A stretch of 64,000 nucleotides of DNA from Moniliella sp. 'wahieum' (Eukaryota; Basidiomycota; Moniliellomycetes; Moniliellales; Moniliellaceae). Location of the stretch: contig RSEE01000061.1 of assembly GCA_003971905.1 (NCBI GenBank), forward strand, positions 310,001 to 374,000. The letters are read 5' to 3'. Shown in pieces: positions 10,175 to 22,175 of this stretch. Positions within the stretch are counted from its first letter, which is position 1. Each line of letters opens with the position of its first letter. Position numbers and translations under genes: made by a program. The notes below the pieces were generated by a model. It worked only from the letters and a program-made list of their open reading frames with translations, had not been told where the DNA came from and made no database searches.

Positions 10175-10611
10175 TATTTTTTTGAAAGTTGGGACCATTG
10201 TTGCCCTGAGAACATTGGCAGTACTCACCTCCATCCTGGGTCCATCTTCCGTTCCCAGATATAAAGATCCGCCTGCTGGCAGCAGAGAGACGGAAAGGAG
10301 GTGACGGTTGTGTGGCCCTACCCTAGGCTAACGGCACCGTTAGCCCAATCCCACTGGTGCGTTGCTTGCTGGAGGATCGGATTCAAATTCCTTCCTGAAG
10401 AGAACAACTGAATGGTCTTGAGCCTTTGTAGCTCATGAGGTACACAATCCAAATCACTACCAACTGCTTGCCCTCCGGTCTGGAAGCTGTCTTGGCTAGC
10501 ACGTCTTCACAAGGTTCTATGAGCACAAGCAAACTCGGGTGGAATGGCATGAGAGAACAATGCCATTTGGGGTTCGCAATCGCAGCCGAGAACTGCCGGC
10601 AAGGAAACCGT
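10175..10611. other. Spacer, tRNA-Ala to uL24m gene
   Basis: Begins with the T run that should terminate the tRNA transcript. The remainder holds no recognised gene and lies downstream of the minus-strand uL24m gene. Confidence 0.5.
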
Positions 10612-12156
10612 TTACAGACGCAGGTTGCGAAGCGAGTTCATGCGCTGCTGCCGGGGCGTGAACTTGGGGATGGGTTGTCCGTTGGGAAGACGTGGCACAT
10701 TGTCCTCCTCCTCGACCCAGTCGCCCTCGCCATTCTCCTCGTCGAATTCCTCCTCCTCCATACCAAACTCCTCCGCCTCTTCTTCCGCCTGCTCGGCCTG
10801 CTCTTGCCGGAAGAGCTTGAGACCGCGCCGGTCACGCTCGGCGGGGTGCATGATCTTGCGCCAAGTCAGCTCGCGGTGCATCAGCAGCTCAATGGGGAAC
10901 GCGTCAATCTGGGCCTTGTTGGGACGCTGGAGGAGCAGACCGGTGGGCAACTGCCGCACCTCGGACAGCGAACTCCATGCCTTCTGCTCGTCAAACCCAG
11001 CCCAATTCTTCTCCGAGTATAGGGCCCGTACACGGGGGCCAGCTTGAGGTAATCTTGTGCCGCAAACGCACGGCCTCCCTCGACTTCAATGTGATCCTTA
11101 CGTGCCGGGTCGGAGGCCCAGGCAGCAAGAAGTTTGTTGCGCAAGTTGACCTTCTCAGCCGGCAGAGGTTGCTGGGCGGAAGGGGCGGCGCAGCGGTCAC
11201 ACGACGAGCCCAGTCGGTATTCTTACCGTAACCAATGTACTTGTCGGCCAATCTCGGGTGGTTCGTCTGCACCTTGGCAGCGCGCTTGATGGCGTTCTTG
11301 TACGCTTCCCAGAAGATACGAGCGCGCGCCGCGCGCACCTCCGACTCGGGCGTGGACCAAACACGACCAGTGGCAGTCCGCATCTCGGGCAGAGTGAACA
11401 CCGGGTCACGCGGGTCCCACGGCACCCAACTCTCCTCCAGCACATCGTTGCGTCCAGTGGTGTACTTTTTGAAGTCACGCGCCTTGCGCTCCCGCTTCGG
11501 CCAAGGGAGCTTGACCTTGTGCTTTTCGCGGGTGACCGGGTGGCGATAGGTCGCAATCCGCTCCCAGGCAAAGTGGCCAGCACGACGATCGTAACCAACG
11601 TGGCGCTTGTGCATCTTTATAGCGTAAATGGGCTGGTCTTGAGCCGCCTTTACGACCTCCTCGGGGAGGACCTCGTTCGGGATGCGGACCTGCAAGTTGG
11701 AGTAATGAATGGCACGAGCGACTTTGGTGAAGTTGGGCGTGTAGTTGCGTTCGCCGTTGGTCACGACCGAGCGGGAGGTAAGCTGACGCTTCAGCGCAGG
11801 AGCCAGCATGTTCAACCGCGGGTTGTCGTCGTCCTCGTCAACGCGGAGAAAGACCTTGTTGTGGTGACGGTCCACCTGGTCCACGATGCCCTCGCCGCGG
11901 ACACGCAGCTGGGACCGAGACGGGTCCTCCACGCCGGGCAGGCTCAGACGGGAGAAGTACTTTCCCGTGCGCTGACGAACATAGTCGCCGGGCGCAATGT
12001 TCCAAAAGATGATACGGGTGCGGATGGGCGTCCAGCGGGCGTGGTTCTTAAAATGCGCGGCATGCGACTGGCAGCCTTGATGCCCATGCCTCGGGGCCAC
12101 TCAAGGTGGTTGAGCGTCCGGATGGTCGCAATCGAAGTCTTCCTGTGCACCGACAT
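10612..12156 (-). CDS. MRPL40: Mitochondrial large-subunit ribosomal protein uL24m (MRPL40 type)
   Basis: Mitochondrial ribosomal protein of the L24/KOW family. The KOW region reads WNIAPGDYVRQRTGKYF, a VRGEGIVDQVDRHHNKVF strand pair, and a hinge into DNPRLNML. Upstream, MSVHRKTSIATIRTLNHLEW is a basic, Thr/Ser-rich start that fits a mitochondrial presequence. After the KOW core come about 300 further residues, including PRDPVFTLPEMRTATGR and an acidic block rich in EEAEEF and EEEEFDEEN, then PKFTPRQQRMNSLRNLRL at the TAA. Three frame changes are visible: one near 12060 and two between 11190 and 10960. They look like lost bases. The antisense strand is also open over long stretches but shows no family match. 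The identification rests on the KOW region and overall architecture. Confidence 0.7.
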
Positions 12157-13053
12157 GATGAGCAACAGGCACGGGCCTCGTCACGACGGGGGGGGGGGGA
12201 AGGGGGCCGGACCGACGGCGGTGAAGGCGACAGAGACCGAGACGGCCAACGCGCGCTGGGCGGCGTAGGATTCTTGACCTGCGGATCTTGGGGCGGGGGA
12301 AGAAACACCGGCCCGCCCGATTCCGCCGTTGCTTGCACCGATCACAGCTGAGACGGCTGCGGAGGGGTGAAATGTTCAGTCGTCGGAGCCAGATTCATTT
12401 TGTTTTTTTTTTCTGGGCGTCGAACGTCGAACGCAACTCGTGACGTGTGACGTGTGACGTGGTGGGTGTCGGCGACACAGTGACGCATGATGCGCCATAT
12501 CACACGTCATCGCAAAGGGCCACCAAGCGTTAGCGCGTTAGACCTAAGGCCTACTGCCTAATCCAGCTCCATCAACACACACCAGAAACTGACGGTTGTA
12601 TCCCCCGCTCGACACAACGTAAAGCGAACGCCAGGTAGACAGGGGCAGGCAACGCAAGCTAAGAGGAAGAATGGGGCCATGGGGGGAAAGCTTAGCAGGC
12701 AGGAACAGGAGCATATCAACAGGCGGACCGATCCAAATTAGCAGGAGAGCAGACAGGTAGGGTGGAAGCCAGGAAATATGGAGGAGCGTGCGAAAGGAGT
12801 GGGTCAGGCCAAAAGAGGGAGCGAAAAAGTGAAGTGAATCAAGGAAAGAGCGGATAAGGGGGAAAAGGAGAGCTGGCGGGCCACGAGGGGCTGAGCCCTG
12901 CCCATGCTCAGCAAGCTGGCCAGCACAGTGCGCCGAGCGAAGAGGACGATCGAGGGGAAGAAAATGATGTACTATGCAAGGCAGTCATTGCGCCAGGCCA
13001 AAGTAACGTATGCCCAGCCAGTAGGCAAGATAGCAGAAGCAGAGCGAGTCGGC
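12157..13053. other. Spacer with G run and TGACGTG repeats
   Basis: Upstream region of the uL24m gene. It contains a G homopolymer at about 12188-12198 and a T run near 12401. A tandem TGACGTG array lies at 12440-12461. The part from about 12580 to 13050 is purine-rich on + and carries no recognised gene. Confidence 0.5.
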
Positions 13054-15778
13054 TTAGGAATGAGGCTCGTTCTCCATCGGCTGCATGGCCGCCGTAGTCA
13101 GTTGACGCACCGAGATCTTGCCCGGCCGGCCAGGGCGCATGGGGGCTGCATCGCCAACAGGGGCCTTGGCCGACGCCTCGCGGGCAGCAAGGAATTGGCT
13201 CACACCTTGCCCCGTGCGCTGCGCTGTGCCGAGCGCGTGCCAGGCCCAATGATAGACCCAGCATGATTTAGAGAATGTTCAGGAGCAGGGTGAGAATGCT
13301 CAGGAACCGAAGCAGAGTGTCGCAGCCGATGCCGCTGCTCCAGGCCGGCACCAACGCGCCAGGGAGCCGCGCGGGTAGCATCCGTTATTTGGCTCGGCAG
13401 GGCCGACAACCCATCCTCCTCCTTATCAGCCAGCGCTGCAAAGGGATCCGGGTTGTGCATCGGTTCCGAAAAGTTTTGCATGCTTTCGAACGGCGCAACC
13501 GGCCGCCGGTTGGGCAGGCCAAGAGAAGGAAGCGGGGCATGGGTAATTGAGCTCGTAGGCTTCGCTCGACCGAGGAAGAGAGAAAGGCGTTGCTTCTTCG
13601 ACTCATGCAGCAGGCCCCCCCCTGCCGCTCGGGCTTGAGGGTGGTAGGCGCAAAGCTTTGGGCACCCATGCCTGTCCCCGTACCTGTCCTCACTGCAGAC
13701 CCTGGCGAGGCGGCGGGCTTGGCATTGTTGTTGTAGTACGGCGTCTCTCGGGCGACCAATAATCTGTCACCTCCAAATCGGCCTTGGCCCGATCCGCCGG
13801 GTCAATTTGTTGCCGCAGAGGTAACATGGGCTTTTCAATGCCGAGCCCGACAAGGAGGTCTCCACATCAGGGTACTCATTCATCGCTGTCAAGCGTTGCG
13901 CGAAGCTGGACTTGGCTCCAGGCCCGAGAACAAATACACCTCCTAGGACATAGCGATTGGAACCACCGGCCGAAGGGGCAAGGGGGAGATGGAGCAGTCC
14001 CTTGCGAAGCCCTGTTTTGGACCCAGTCTTCTTGGCCAGACGCCGAGGCGTAAGAGCATGTAGGTACTCATCATAGGCGTTCAGCGCTGGGTTAACCAGT
14101 TGCATTCCCAATGCACGGTACACCGCTCGGTCGGGATCGGCATAGAGGGAAAAAGGGACAGGGAATGAGTTCTGAAAGGCAGCCATCTGCTGCGTCGAAC
14201 TCTGTCCAACAAAGATCATGGAGTATCCAGCCTTGCCCAAGGCGGCCATGTTAACGTTGCACAATTTTTTGACGTATTGCTGGAAGTGTGGGCACGCCCA
14301 ATGCGAGGGGAAAACGACAATCGTCTTGCGGTTTGCAAACAGCTCCAAAACTTGATCGCCGTTCCGTTTTCTTTGTATACCACGGCCCGACTCGCGTCCG
14401 CCATGGCTTGGGCTGTAGGAAGCGCGCGTGCGGCTTGCTTGGCCCGCTGCACCGCCAACGGGTTGGACGTGGAAAGTGGCGCGGTTGACTCCTCCTCGAT
14501 CGAGAGAGACCGGCTCACGGGGCTGCGAGCCGTACTAGCCGAAACAGCCTCGCTGGGCTTCAACTCATCGCCAAGGGCGCGCGGGGCCGAAAGCTGACTA
14601 AAGTCGACCACGGGGGAAACAGACATGTGCTCCATGGACGACGACGGCTCCAACAACTTTTTCTGGCTCGCGGCAGAACCGTCCGAGGCAAGATTGGTCC
14701 GAACTACACGGGCCTTATGCCCAGAAGCCTTGGGGGGCGAACGAGCCTCGCCATCAGTCAAGCCGGGCGCCTGCACGAGGTTCGCGCCGAGTAAAGTCAC
14801 GTGGGGTAAGATGGCTCGATGCCACGGTAGAGTCCGAAGCGACAAATGGTACGGCAGGAGCCAAGGTGGGAGAGACGGAAGAGTGTCCGTGCCCAGAGTA
14901 TCAAACGACCGTTCGTGCCTCGTCCTCGGCTCGTCTTTCAATGACGCACCCGATACAGAGCCCGAGCCAGCACTAAATGCAGCGGTGGCCAAGCCAGAAG
15001 CAAACCAGTTCGATGATTCGCTGGGGGTGGGAGGTGGCTACATCGTCCGACGACAATGAGGGAGCTTCACCCAACGTCTCTTCGGCTGCCGTACCCGCCC
15101 GCCCCCGGGGAGCAAGTGCAGGCAGGTACCCGGCAGAGCGGGTAAGACGGGACGCCGCACGCGCTGCCTCGCCATGGCTCACGGGTGTCCTGGACGAGCC
15201 GCGCGGACCACGGCCCATACCCGGGGCGAACACTTCGGCAGGACCCTCACTGTGACTTGCCGGGGACGCACGGCCATTCAAAGTAGACAACGCAGAAGGA
15301 ACTGAGGTGCCATCGGGCAAAACCTCGAGACCGTTCATGCTGCTGCGGCTCATACTCGTGCGGGATGTGTGACCATACACATGGCCAGGCACATTTTGGG
15401 AGGAGCGGCGAGAGTGAGAGAGGCGAGATTTTCAGAGGCGGCAGCGCGGGTAGTTGTGGCGTTGCTGATCGTTGTCATATCCGAAATGGTGCTAATGTTC
15501 GAGACGGCCGTGCCCGAGCGGGACGTGACGCGTGGCTTTTGTCACCTCCGAAAGCGGAGGGAGACAACACATCCGCACCGGAGGGAGAGGCAGGACGGGG
15601 TGTCTCGAGTGGGAGGAGGTCGGGGGCATCGGAGATGAAAGGAAGGCGTTGTTGAGTAAGCGGAGATGAGGGTCGGGTTCATCGGCGAGACCAAGCTCGC
15701 GCAAGCGCGCAGTGATGTCGCCACGTCTTTACCCATGGCGGCAATGGGGTTGGCAGCAGAGACAGTAGATGTGGCCAT
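13054..15778 (-). CDS. Large protein with AhpC/TSA (peroxiredoxin-like 2) domain
   Basis: A predicted protein of roughly 900 residues with a thioredoxin-fold AhpC/TSA-2 (PRXL2/AAED1-like) domain between two long disordered regions. The domain, at about 14350-13850, reads KTIVVFPSHWACPHFQQYV, then YSMIFVGQSSTQQMAAF and FSLYADPDRAVYRALGMQ, the classic order of this family. The usual CxxC of the fungal relatives is here C-P-H-F, so the second Cys is absent. The N-terminal part is Ser/Ala/Pro-rich. The C-terminal part includes DPFAALADKEEDGLSALPS and ends MQPMENEPHS at the TAA. At least six frame changes are visible, all in otherwise protein-like sequence. The start at 15778 (MATSTVSAANPIAAM) is the first good ATG; protein-like sequence continues upstream to about 15960, so the true start may lie there. 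Function is unknown. Confidence 0.65.
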
Positions 15779-17341
15779 GGGGTTGTAGTGGGTTCGCCCG
15801 CGTACGAGTTAGGGGCGGAGGTGGTGGGGGTGTCGTCGGCAATGGCTTCGTCGGGCCAGGGGGAAGAGTGCCAGACCTGGACAGATCCAGATGGGCGGCG
15901 CGGTAAGGAGAGGAAGCTGAGGAGGATACGGGGGGCGAGGAGGACGCCAGAGGCATCAGGACCAGCTTCGGCGCGGGGGCAGATGGCGTGGGAGGCCACA
16001 GCGACGGGCGCGGTGAGGCCAGCAGCAGAAGCGTCGAGCGCCGACAGGGGGTGGGGGGGGGGCGGTGGTGGCGGTGTGGTGGTGGTGCGGGAGGCGATCC
16101 CAGGAGGCGACGGCCGAGGCAGGGGCAGCGCGGGCAGGGCGGTGCAGTGCTGAGCTGCTGCGCGCCAGCAGCACTCGCTCGAAGTCTGCCGCGGCGGCAG
16201 GACGCCAGTGTGGTGCGAGTGCGGCACCGCGCCTGTGGTGGGACGGTGTGCCCGGGCTGGCCGCATCCGGTCCCTGGCAGAAGGCTTGCCGGCGGGGCAC
16301 AAGAGCAGTGCCGCGTGCGTTTGTTGTCAAACGTACACAACCGATCACTGGCGCGGTGCGTGCATGCGGGGCGGGCCGAACGCCAACTCGCTCATGCAGC
16401 GGCAGGACACCGCCCGCGTGCCGCGTGCGCCTGCGCAGCGCCCGCCTGTCGGGCGGCCCAGCGGCGCCCGCAGTTCCGGCAGGCGCTGCACGCGCTGCAG
16501 GGCGCCGCCGTGCCCGCAGCGGGCCGCACCGCCGGTGGAAAGCACACTGTTCTGCTGGGGCTGCGGGCTGGTGCGTGCGCAGGCTGGCGCGCCGCCTGGC
16601 CCGCCTCGGGGGTGGCGTCGCGGGAACGAGTCCCATACAGTGGGTGCATACGTAACCCACAGCACTCGCCACATGCGGGTGTGCTGGGGCGCAGGAGCGC
16701 TGTGTGCGGGAGTGCTCAGGAGTGCTGTTTGGAGCGCTGGTGCTCCTGGGGCGCTTGGGCTGTACGTGCCTTCCTGCGCCCCCCCGCCTGGCTGCGGACA
16801 GAACAAGTGGCAGTTCCGCTGGACTTCCAATACTTGAACGTTCACTTTCCAATATCCACTTTAGCCTGAGCAGCCGCCAGCCCTTCGATCTCTCAGGTCT
16901 CCGATCTCACAGCTTCGGCCAGTTGCGTGAGGTTACTCAGCTGAGCCTCAGCGCCCTCAGCCAGTGCCAAGCGTCAAATGGGGCTAACCACCCAGTCACC
17001 CAGACCCTACTCGACCATGACCTGACAAGTGTTGCTTCCACTACAGCATCCTAAGACCATTTACACGAGCAAACGCGATGGAGTAGCATTAATTGCAGAG
17101 GACCTGACTAAACTCACTTACCAATCTGGTCAGAGGATTGGGTGAACGCTGGTTTGGGACTAGTTTTAATGTTCAAAAAAAGTTGAAACGCTCCGGCTGA
17201 GCGGTCGAGGCTGGACGTGGGAACCCGCCCTAGTTCCCCTCAAATTACCTCCATGTCAACGCGCGCCCCCGCCGTCCCCATCGGCCTCAGCGGTTCGACC
17301 AACTTGAACCCCCTTCGCCTTTGCGCTGACACAGGGGCATC
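15779..17341. other. Very GC-rich spacer with overlapping long ORFs
   Basis: From about 15.8 to 16.75 kb the DNA is extremely GC-rich, so long open frames occur on both strands at once (about 300 codons on + and on -). None has recognisable domains and all are dominated by Arg, Ala, Pro and Gly, as expected of GC-driven chance frames. The part nearest 15778 may include the promoter or N-terminus of the PRXL2-like gene. 16.85-17.3 kb is ordinary spacer. Confidence 0.5.
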
Positions 17342-18618
17342 CTAAACCTGCTCCTTGTCTTGCTCCGGCAGCCAAGGGAACGCACTGGCCGGATATTTGT
17401 AGGCCCGGAACAGAGCGTTGCTCTCCGCTGGAAACAGAGCTCGCATCTCTGGCTCCTCGTAGCGAGCAAAGTAGGGGCACACCCATTCCCACACCACCTC
17501 CCCCGCCTCGTCCACCTCGATCACCCGCCCAAACGCGCTCTCACACAAACCGTGTGGCCACGTTTGCCCCGGGTGCGAGGGGGACGATGGGGGAAGGCGT
17601 TGAGCGCTTCCCATGAACGGAGTAAAGAACCGCTCCTTCGACTCGTCCGTCCATTCCCACACGATTTTCTTGGTGGACCGCTCCACTTCAATCGCACGCG
17701 AAAACTGAAAACTCTCCGTATCACGGAACGCGCCATTGTCAAAGATGAGCAGGTTGCCATTGTCCAACTCGGTGGCACAGTGTTGCTGGGCGGCGATGCG
17801 ATGGTCCAGGTGCCAGATCACCTGCTTTGTCGCCCGATCAATGATGATTACCGCCGATACACTGCGCAGCGAGCAGAGTACGTTTCCGTCCCGCAATGGG
17901 AGCACACTGTTGATCAATGGATAATGTTCCCGCGGGTACCGAGATTGAAGCGAAACGTGGCCCGGTCCAAGTATTGGCTCACCCGCCACTCCCACAATAC
18001 GTTTCCGTCTCCATCAACCTCGCGCAACAGGTCGGCATAGACCGATCCATCGGGAGCCTCAGTCCCCTCGAGCCCCCCCAGGACCTGAGCGCTGTCCTCC
18101 GGAGAAAGCTTCTCCAACGCAGCGTAAAGAATCCGTCCGGTACCATCGCCATAGTGGTACGCATCGTGATGAGCCAGCGGGTCCTTGTGCTGGCACCACA
18201 GCACCCGTCTTGGGATCAATCTCGCTCATGATGCCACCACCGTACTTATTGAAGAACCAAAAGGGCCTTGGTGTGCTGGGATCGATACTGTTGATCGCCA
18301 GGTTGCCATTGGGCAGCAGAGAGAATGACGGCCATTGCGCCAAGGGAGCGACCATTTTTTGACCTGATGACCAAAATGTCGATCAAATACGTCTGGAGAA
18401 GTGGATGCAAGGGGAGAGTCAGCACCGTGTTCAAGGAAACAGTGGTATCGAAAAAATATGCATACATCTTTGCTTGTCAGAGGCGAGACCAACATATCCT
18501 GGAACAACCTTCTCCTCGTTGATGGCGGTGACACCGGTGCCGCGCCGGCGGAGACTGTTCTGGTCAATGGGCGCCATACCAATGTTTTTGTTTGGTGGAA
18601 GAGGGTGAAGTCAGCCAT
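17342..18618 (-). CDS. Arylsulfotransferase (ASST) family protein
   Basis: Beta-propeller protein of the arylsulfotransferase family, a group common in filamentous and basidiomycete fungi whose fungal substrates are mostly unknown. Repeated blade motifs are visible: LLPNGNLAINSID, DGNVLWEWRVSQYLDRATF, INSVLPLRDGNVLCSLR, KQVIWHLDHR, QHCATELDNGNLLIFDNG, KIVWEWTDES and VVWEWVCPYF. One intron at 18393-18465 (GTATGC donor, GCTGAC branch, CAG acceptor) joins LTSKD to TYLID. The predicted start MADFTLFH has no signal peptide, although many relatives are secreted or membrane-anchored. At least four frame changes lie between 18610 and 17950, and another possible disturbance near 17580. The gene is divergent from the MFS transporter gene. 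Confidence 0.8.
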
Positions 18619-19908
18619 GCGGGGAGGTAATTGCTGCCGAGAGGCTATTTTTATACTTTACCTACACACTTCAGCAAGAAAGGGGTGCAATGGGGAGATC
18701 ATAGTATCGATGATGCACCAAACGAATGAACAGAACGATCGCGGCGTCTCGCTATGTATCTCACACATGAGGACATGGGGCCACAGGTGGCAAGTGCGTC
18801 TCACACGAGGTATCCAAGGCTGGTTTCCCCGGGCCGGCGGGCTGCGTAAAACACATCAGAAAAGTAGACTTATTGATAGAGAGAGAGCGAGAGAGAGAGA
18901 TATCAGACAAACTCTCTCTGATGATCGGGAAGAAAAGGTCGGATTCAGGAACCATTGGTTGAGATAACGTATACCAGGGTGGCAAGCACGTCAGTATATG
19001 CATTGGTCGGAGATGTGAGATTGCTGGTCGATTGAACGTTGGCTGTAGGCAGTAAAGTGGTGTTGCACAGAGACGGTACAATAATCTCGACAGCAATTAA
19101 ATTACCCTCGGCCCGCTCGGTGGCTTCGGTGACCTCGGTGTGTTCGGACCGAGGCTGCCGAGGCCGCTTCGGGCGCGAAGGGCTGTGGCGCCAGGGCCAA
19201 CACGCGACAATCAAATTGGGCCTCTCCCCTAGTGAGTACATACTCATGATAACACCACTCAGTTGTTGCTGGCACCCAGCCACCAACCGCTTCGCCATCC
19301 CATCCCCGCACGCCTATGACATCGGAGCGCGCCCTAATCTGAAGCGTGCCGGCAATGCTGATCGTCTCTGTTCATCGTTCAACGTCCAAACCGGAGTCAC
19401 AGCCGTGCCTTTTCCCTGCACCGCATAACCAACCCCCGACACAGAAGGCAACACAATCATTAATCAGCGCTCAGCCCGCTCTGCTCGAGAGCACCCGTCG
19501 GGTGTGGTATTACTGGCCCACCTCCCAGTAGCCTCAGCAGTGACTCTTCGCCTCACAATCCCGCCCTTCTCCCGCTTCACCCGTCACCTCGCACGCTCCC
19601 GTATCTACACATCGCGTATCGCTTGCCTCGTTGACAAACGTTGGGCAACGATAGCTGGGTCCCGTCAGCACATGCAAACCCACCTCTCACACGTCGTTTG
19701 TATCTTCTGCGCCCGTTCCTGGGCCCCGGTACGCTACCCACGACGGCGGCGCCTTGATCAAAATCGGTGGTTGTGTCTTCACCTCTCTCGTCTCCGCCAT
19801 ATTTTGACCATCTCATCGCTGTGGTGAGCTACCTCTCGGTCAATATATATATCCCCCAGGTCTACGCCCTTCCTCTTCTTCCCCGAATCACACGGCACCA
19901 CGACTCCC
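18619..19908. other. Spacer between divergent ASST and MFS genes
   Basis: A 1.3-kb divergent intergenic region. It contains a GA-rich tract at about 18876-18902 and TTGAACGTT-type motifs near 19033 and 19378. The final 300 bp before the MFS gene are pyrimidine-rich. No gene is recognised. Confidence 0.5.
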
Positions 19909-21469
19909 ATGTCTTTCAGTCTTCGGGAACAGACACCCACACCCTCTTTGCTACCTGAAAAAAACGACAAAGTGGGATTATCTCCAAGCCCGAAATTTCC
20001 ACAGTTGAGCCCAACCTGCTCGACCCCTCTCCCTCACTTTTGCTCGAAGAAATCCAGGACGATGATCCAATCGTCGTGCACGGCCGGTTGCGCATAGATG
20101 TATGCGTTCTGGGCACTGTGATGCTCATGTTTGTCATGCTGCAACTTGACCGGACCAACTTGGGCAACGCTCTGACCGACGGGGACTTCAAGCACCGGTT
20201 GGGATTAAGCACCTCCCAAGTCAATCTAGGTCAAACCTTATTTACCCTGGCATTGTCGTCTTTGAGATTCCCAGCAACCTGGTCATCAAGCGCATGGGGC
20301 CCCAACTCTGGCTGCCTGTTATCATGCTCGTGTGGGGGTGCGTGACGTTGAGCCAAGCCTTTGTCCATTCGCGCTCGGGCTTCTATGCGACCAGGTTCAT
20401 GCTGGCCTTTGCCGAGTCGGGATTCATTCCCGGAGCAGCCTACTATCTTTCGCGCTTTTACCCCCGCCGTGAAATGGGGGTACGTCTAACGCTCTTATGG
20501 GCCGCGAACGCAGTCGCCGGTGCTATGGAGGTGTGTGCCATGGGGTTGCTTCAGCTTCAAGGTCGAGAGGGACTGTATGGATACCAATGGCTTTTTATCA
20601 TCGAGGGAGCCTGCATGACTGTTCCCATTTCCCTTTTCGCCTTTATCTTTCTTCCCGAAGGGCCGGGCACGGCTGCCAGTGGCGTTGGTGGCCCTCCTCT
20701 CGCCCTCCCCCCTCTATTTCTATCCTGACCCGCTTCAAGCAGCCACTCTTTCCAAGCGTGCGGTTGACGACGATCCCTCCAAGGCAGCTAGTTCCCACCA
20801 CTTGGCTTGGTCCGACTTTGATGTATACTGTGGCTGGGCATTGTGGGGGCACTGCGCCATGGCCTTCCTCTCCTCGGTCATGTTTACCCCTATCAACACG
20901 TATGCGCCCTCCATCATTCAATCGCTGGGTTTCCATGGATTCCACGCCAATGGGATGAACAGCATTGGCAGTGTTGGTTCCCTCGTTGTCTCTCTCTCGC
21001 TGCCTTTAGCTCAGACCGATGGGGCTATCGCGGCGCGCACATCACGTTTGGGTTCCTCCTTTCAGCCGTGGGGCTGCTATGGCTCGCCTTGCCTCCTGCC
21101 TCCGCATCCAAGGGGGCATTGTTCGCGGGCTTGGTCGTCACCCAATCGGGCATGGGCAGTGTGCAAGGAATCAACGCAGCCTGGCTCAGCAACCGACTGG
21201 AAGAACGGCAACGGCCCGTGGCGCTGGCGACATATACCATGTCCATCCAACTCGCTTCGTTTGTTGGAAGCAACATCTTCCATAGCGCCACGCGAGACCG
21301 CAGGGGCCTGCTCATCTGTGCTGGCTGCGTGCTGGGGGCAGCTGCGTTGGCGCTCATCTGGACGGCCTTGTATGCTGTGGTGGATCGACGAACATCAAAG
21401 CTCCACTCCACGGTCTCGTCGGAGGCCCCGTCACAACTGTCCCTATTGCTGTCCCAGATCCCTCATTGA
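19909..21469 (+). CDS. MFS transporter, allantoate permease-like (anion:cation symporter type)
   Basis: Twelve-helix major facilitator of the fungal anion:cation symporter group (Dal5, Tna1 and relatives), which import organic anions such as allantoate, nicotinate or pantothenate. Diagnostic blocks: MLQLDRTNLGNA in helix 1, GIVVFEIPSNLVIKRMGP in the first loop region (after a frame change near 20250), and RFMLAFAESGFIPGAAYYLS before a Tyr. YGYQWLFIIEGACM precedes helix 6. The C-terminal half shows FTPINTYAPSIIQSLGF and the last helices to about 21400. At least four frame changes occur; the one near 20250 is explained by one missing G in a GG run. The substrate cannot be read from the sequence. 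The start at 19909 (MSFSLREQ) lies in a good context with a pyrimidine-rich upstream stretch. Confidence 0.85.
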
Positions 21470-22175
21470 CATCTCCTGCCTAAGAAGCCCTACTACTCTC
21501 GAAGCCTTTTCCAACGCTCACTGCTAAGCAGTTTCTCGCAAGGGGAAAAGGCTGTGTATTATACTATATGAATCGAAATTCACTACTGTATGGCCGACTG
21601 ATGATGCAATGTGGGATATGGACGGGCCTATAGCATACACATGGGAGAAAGTCGCAGGGAAGGCGAGGTTCGTATGTTTGGCGTGGCATTGCACTGTCAT
21701 TGCGTCCCGCCTACGGAAGAAAGAAGGTACTAGTATTTGGACTGGGAGCGCAGAAGGTGGGTGTGGCGTATATACATTTCCTCACGTGTTACACTCGAGA
21801 GCGTATTCTGCTGGGATGATTCATCGATGAATGGTGGCATATATATATGCTTGGCCATGCTGGTGGCGAACTGGGTGTTTGCGGGGCACAAAATACTGGT
21901 GACTGTAGAATACTGACTGACCGGATTGACCGAGAGGCACGTTGGCCAAACAGACCGCCTACTCTTTTCGCATAGCCATGCGACTGCCACGAGTGTCTGC
22001 CTCCATAAAGCTTCAAGCTTGAGGGCATTCAAGTATCGTAGCGTTACATGTTCCACCCGTTACATGCTACTTGCTCTCCACCATGCATCGCTGATCATCG
22101 GTCATCGAATTTTGCTAGGATCCATGGCACGACAGCACGCTACAAGCGGCAACAGCTGGGGGGAGGCGCCGTTGC
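21470..22175. other. Spacer between convergent MFS and zinc-knuckle genes
   Basis: Convergent 3' regions of the MFS gene and the CCHC zinc-knuckle gene, about 700 bp. An inverted AAGCTTCAAGCTT motif lies at about 22008-22020. No gene is recognised. Confidence 0.55.

Noticed and set aside
10435-12268. Long + strand frames opposite uL24m (195 and 336 codons)
   Set aside because: The minus strand carries the KOW protein with a sensible start and stop. The plus frames have no domain.
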